This document shows, in pieces, positions 63,946 to 64,000 of a DNA stretch of 64,000 bases; the first letter of the stretch is position 1; every line of letters begins with the position of its first letter. The stretch spans positions 744,001-808,000 of the forward strand of contig JAKJHU010000136.1 of NCBI GenBank assembly GCA_022316685.1. The letters run 5' to 3'. The position numbers were made by a program, and so were the translations under genes. This DNA is from Progne subis subis. Taxonomy: Eukaryota > Chordata > Aves > Passeriformes > Hirundinidae. The notes below the pieces were generated by a model, which saw only the letters and a program-made list of their open reading frames with translations, ran no database searches and was not told the origin of the DNA.

Positions 63946-64000
63946 TTCCTGAGCTTTTGAACGGCAGGGGGGGTGGAAGGGTGCCGGAGCCACCGCTGGT

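Overview
The window reads as nuclear DNA from a bird, most likely a songbird. CR1 LINE 3' ends recur throughout, one LTR looks like a songbird endogenous retrovirus family, there is a Maestro heat-like repeat (MROH) gene of the type amplified in passerines, and the SPAG16-VWC2L gene order matches human 2q34 and the corresponding avian chromosome. No bacterial-type gene, CRISPR array, tRNA or rRNA was seen. All names come from reading translations by eye; no database search was run.

Layout. 1-10,695: no gene found, old repeat remnants. 10,696-15,914 (minus): a 15-exon MROH-like gene, reconstructed exon by exon with GT-AG junctions and one open frame of 696 codons. 15,915-16,579: a compact spacer. 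16,580-19,150 (plus): a second, inverted MROH copy in which exons 4-8 are intact but both ends are damaged. 19,450-20,183: a retroviral LTR just past the broken end. 23,270-23,806: a CR1 fragment. 24,024-24,205 (plus): a terminal exon with a WD40 repeat, most likely the last exon of SPAG16, so both MROH copies would lie inside a SPAG16 intron. 24,618-25,490: a 40-bp minisatellite, running into a CpG-rich segment (to about 26,060) that is the probable VWC2L promoter region. 28,499-28,888 and 44,356-44,485 (plus): the first two coding exons of VWC2L, which encodes a secreted von Willebrand factor C protein. The remaining roughly 48 codons are not in the window. 44,486-64,000 is intron with CR1 pieces, an LTR-like element with a 54-codon ORF, and a 290-bp GGAGA microsatellite.

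No evident pathway joins these genes. SPAG16 is a ciliary axoneme protein, VWC2L a secreted neural BMP modulator, and the MROH pair a lineage-specific HEAT-repeat insertion. The strongest signal worth following is in the MROH pair: intron 8 is about 96% identical between the inverted copies while the exon next to it encodes proteins only about 43% identical, and that intron carries a (CTG)n tract of about 6 units in one copy and about 18 in the other.
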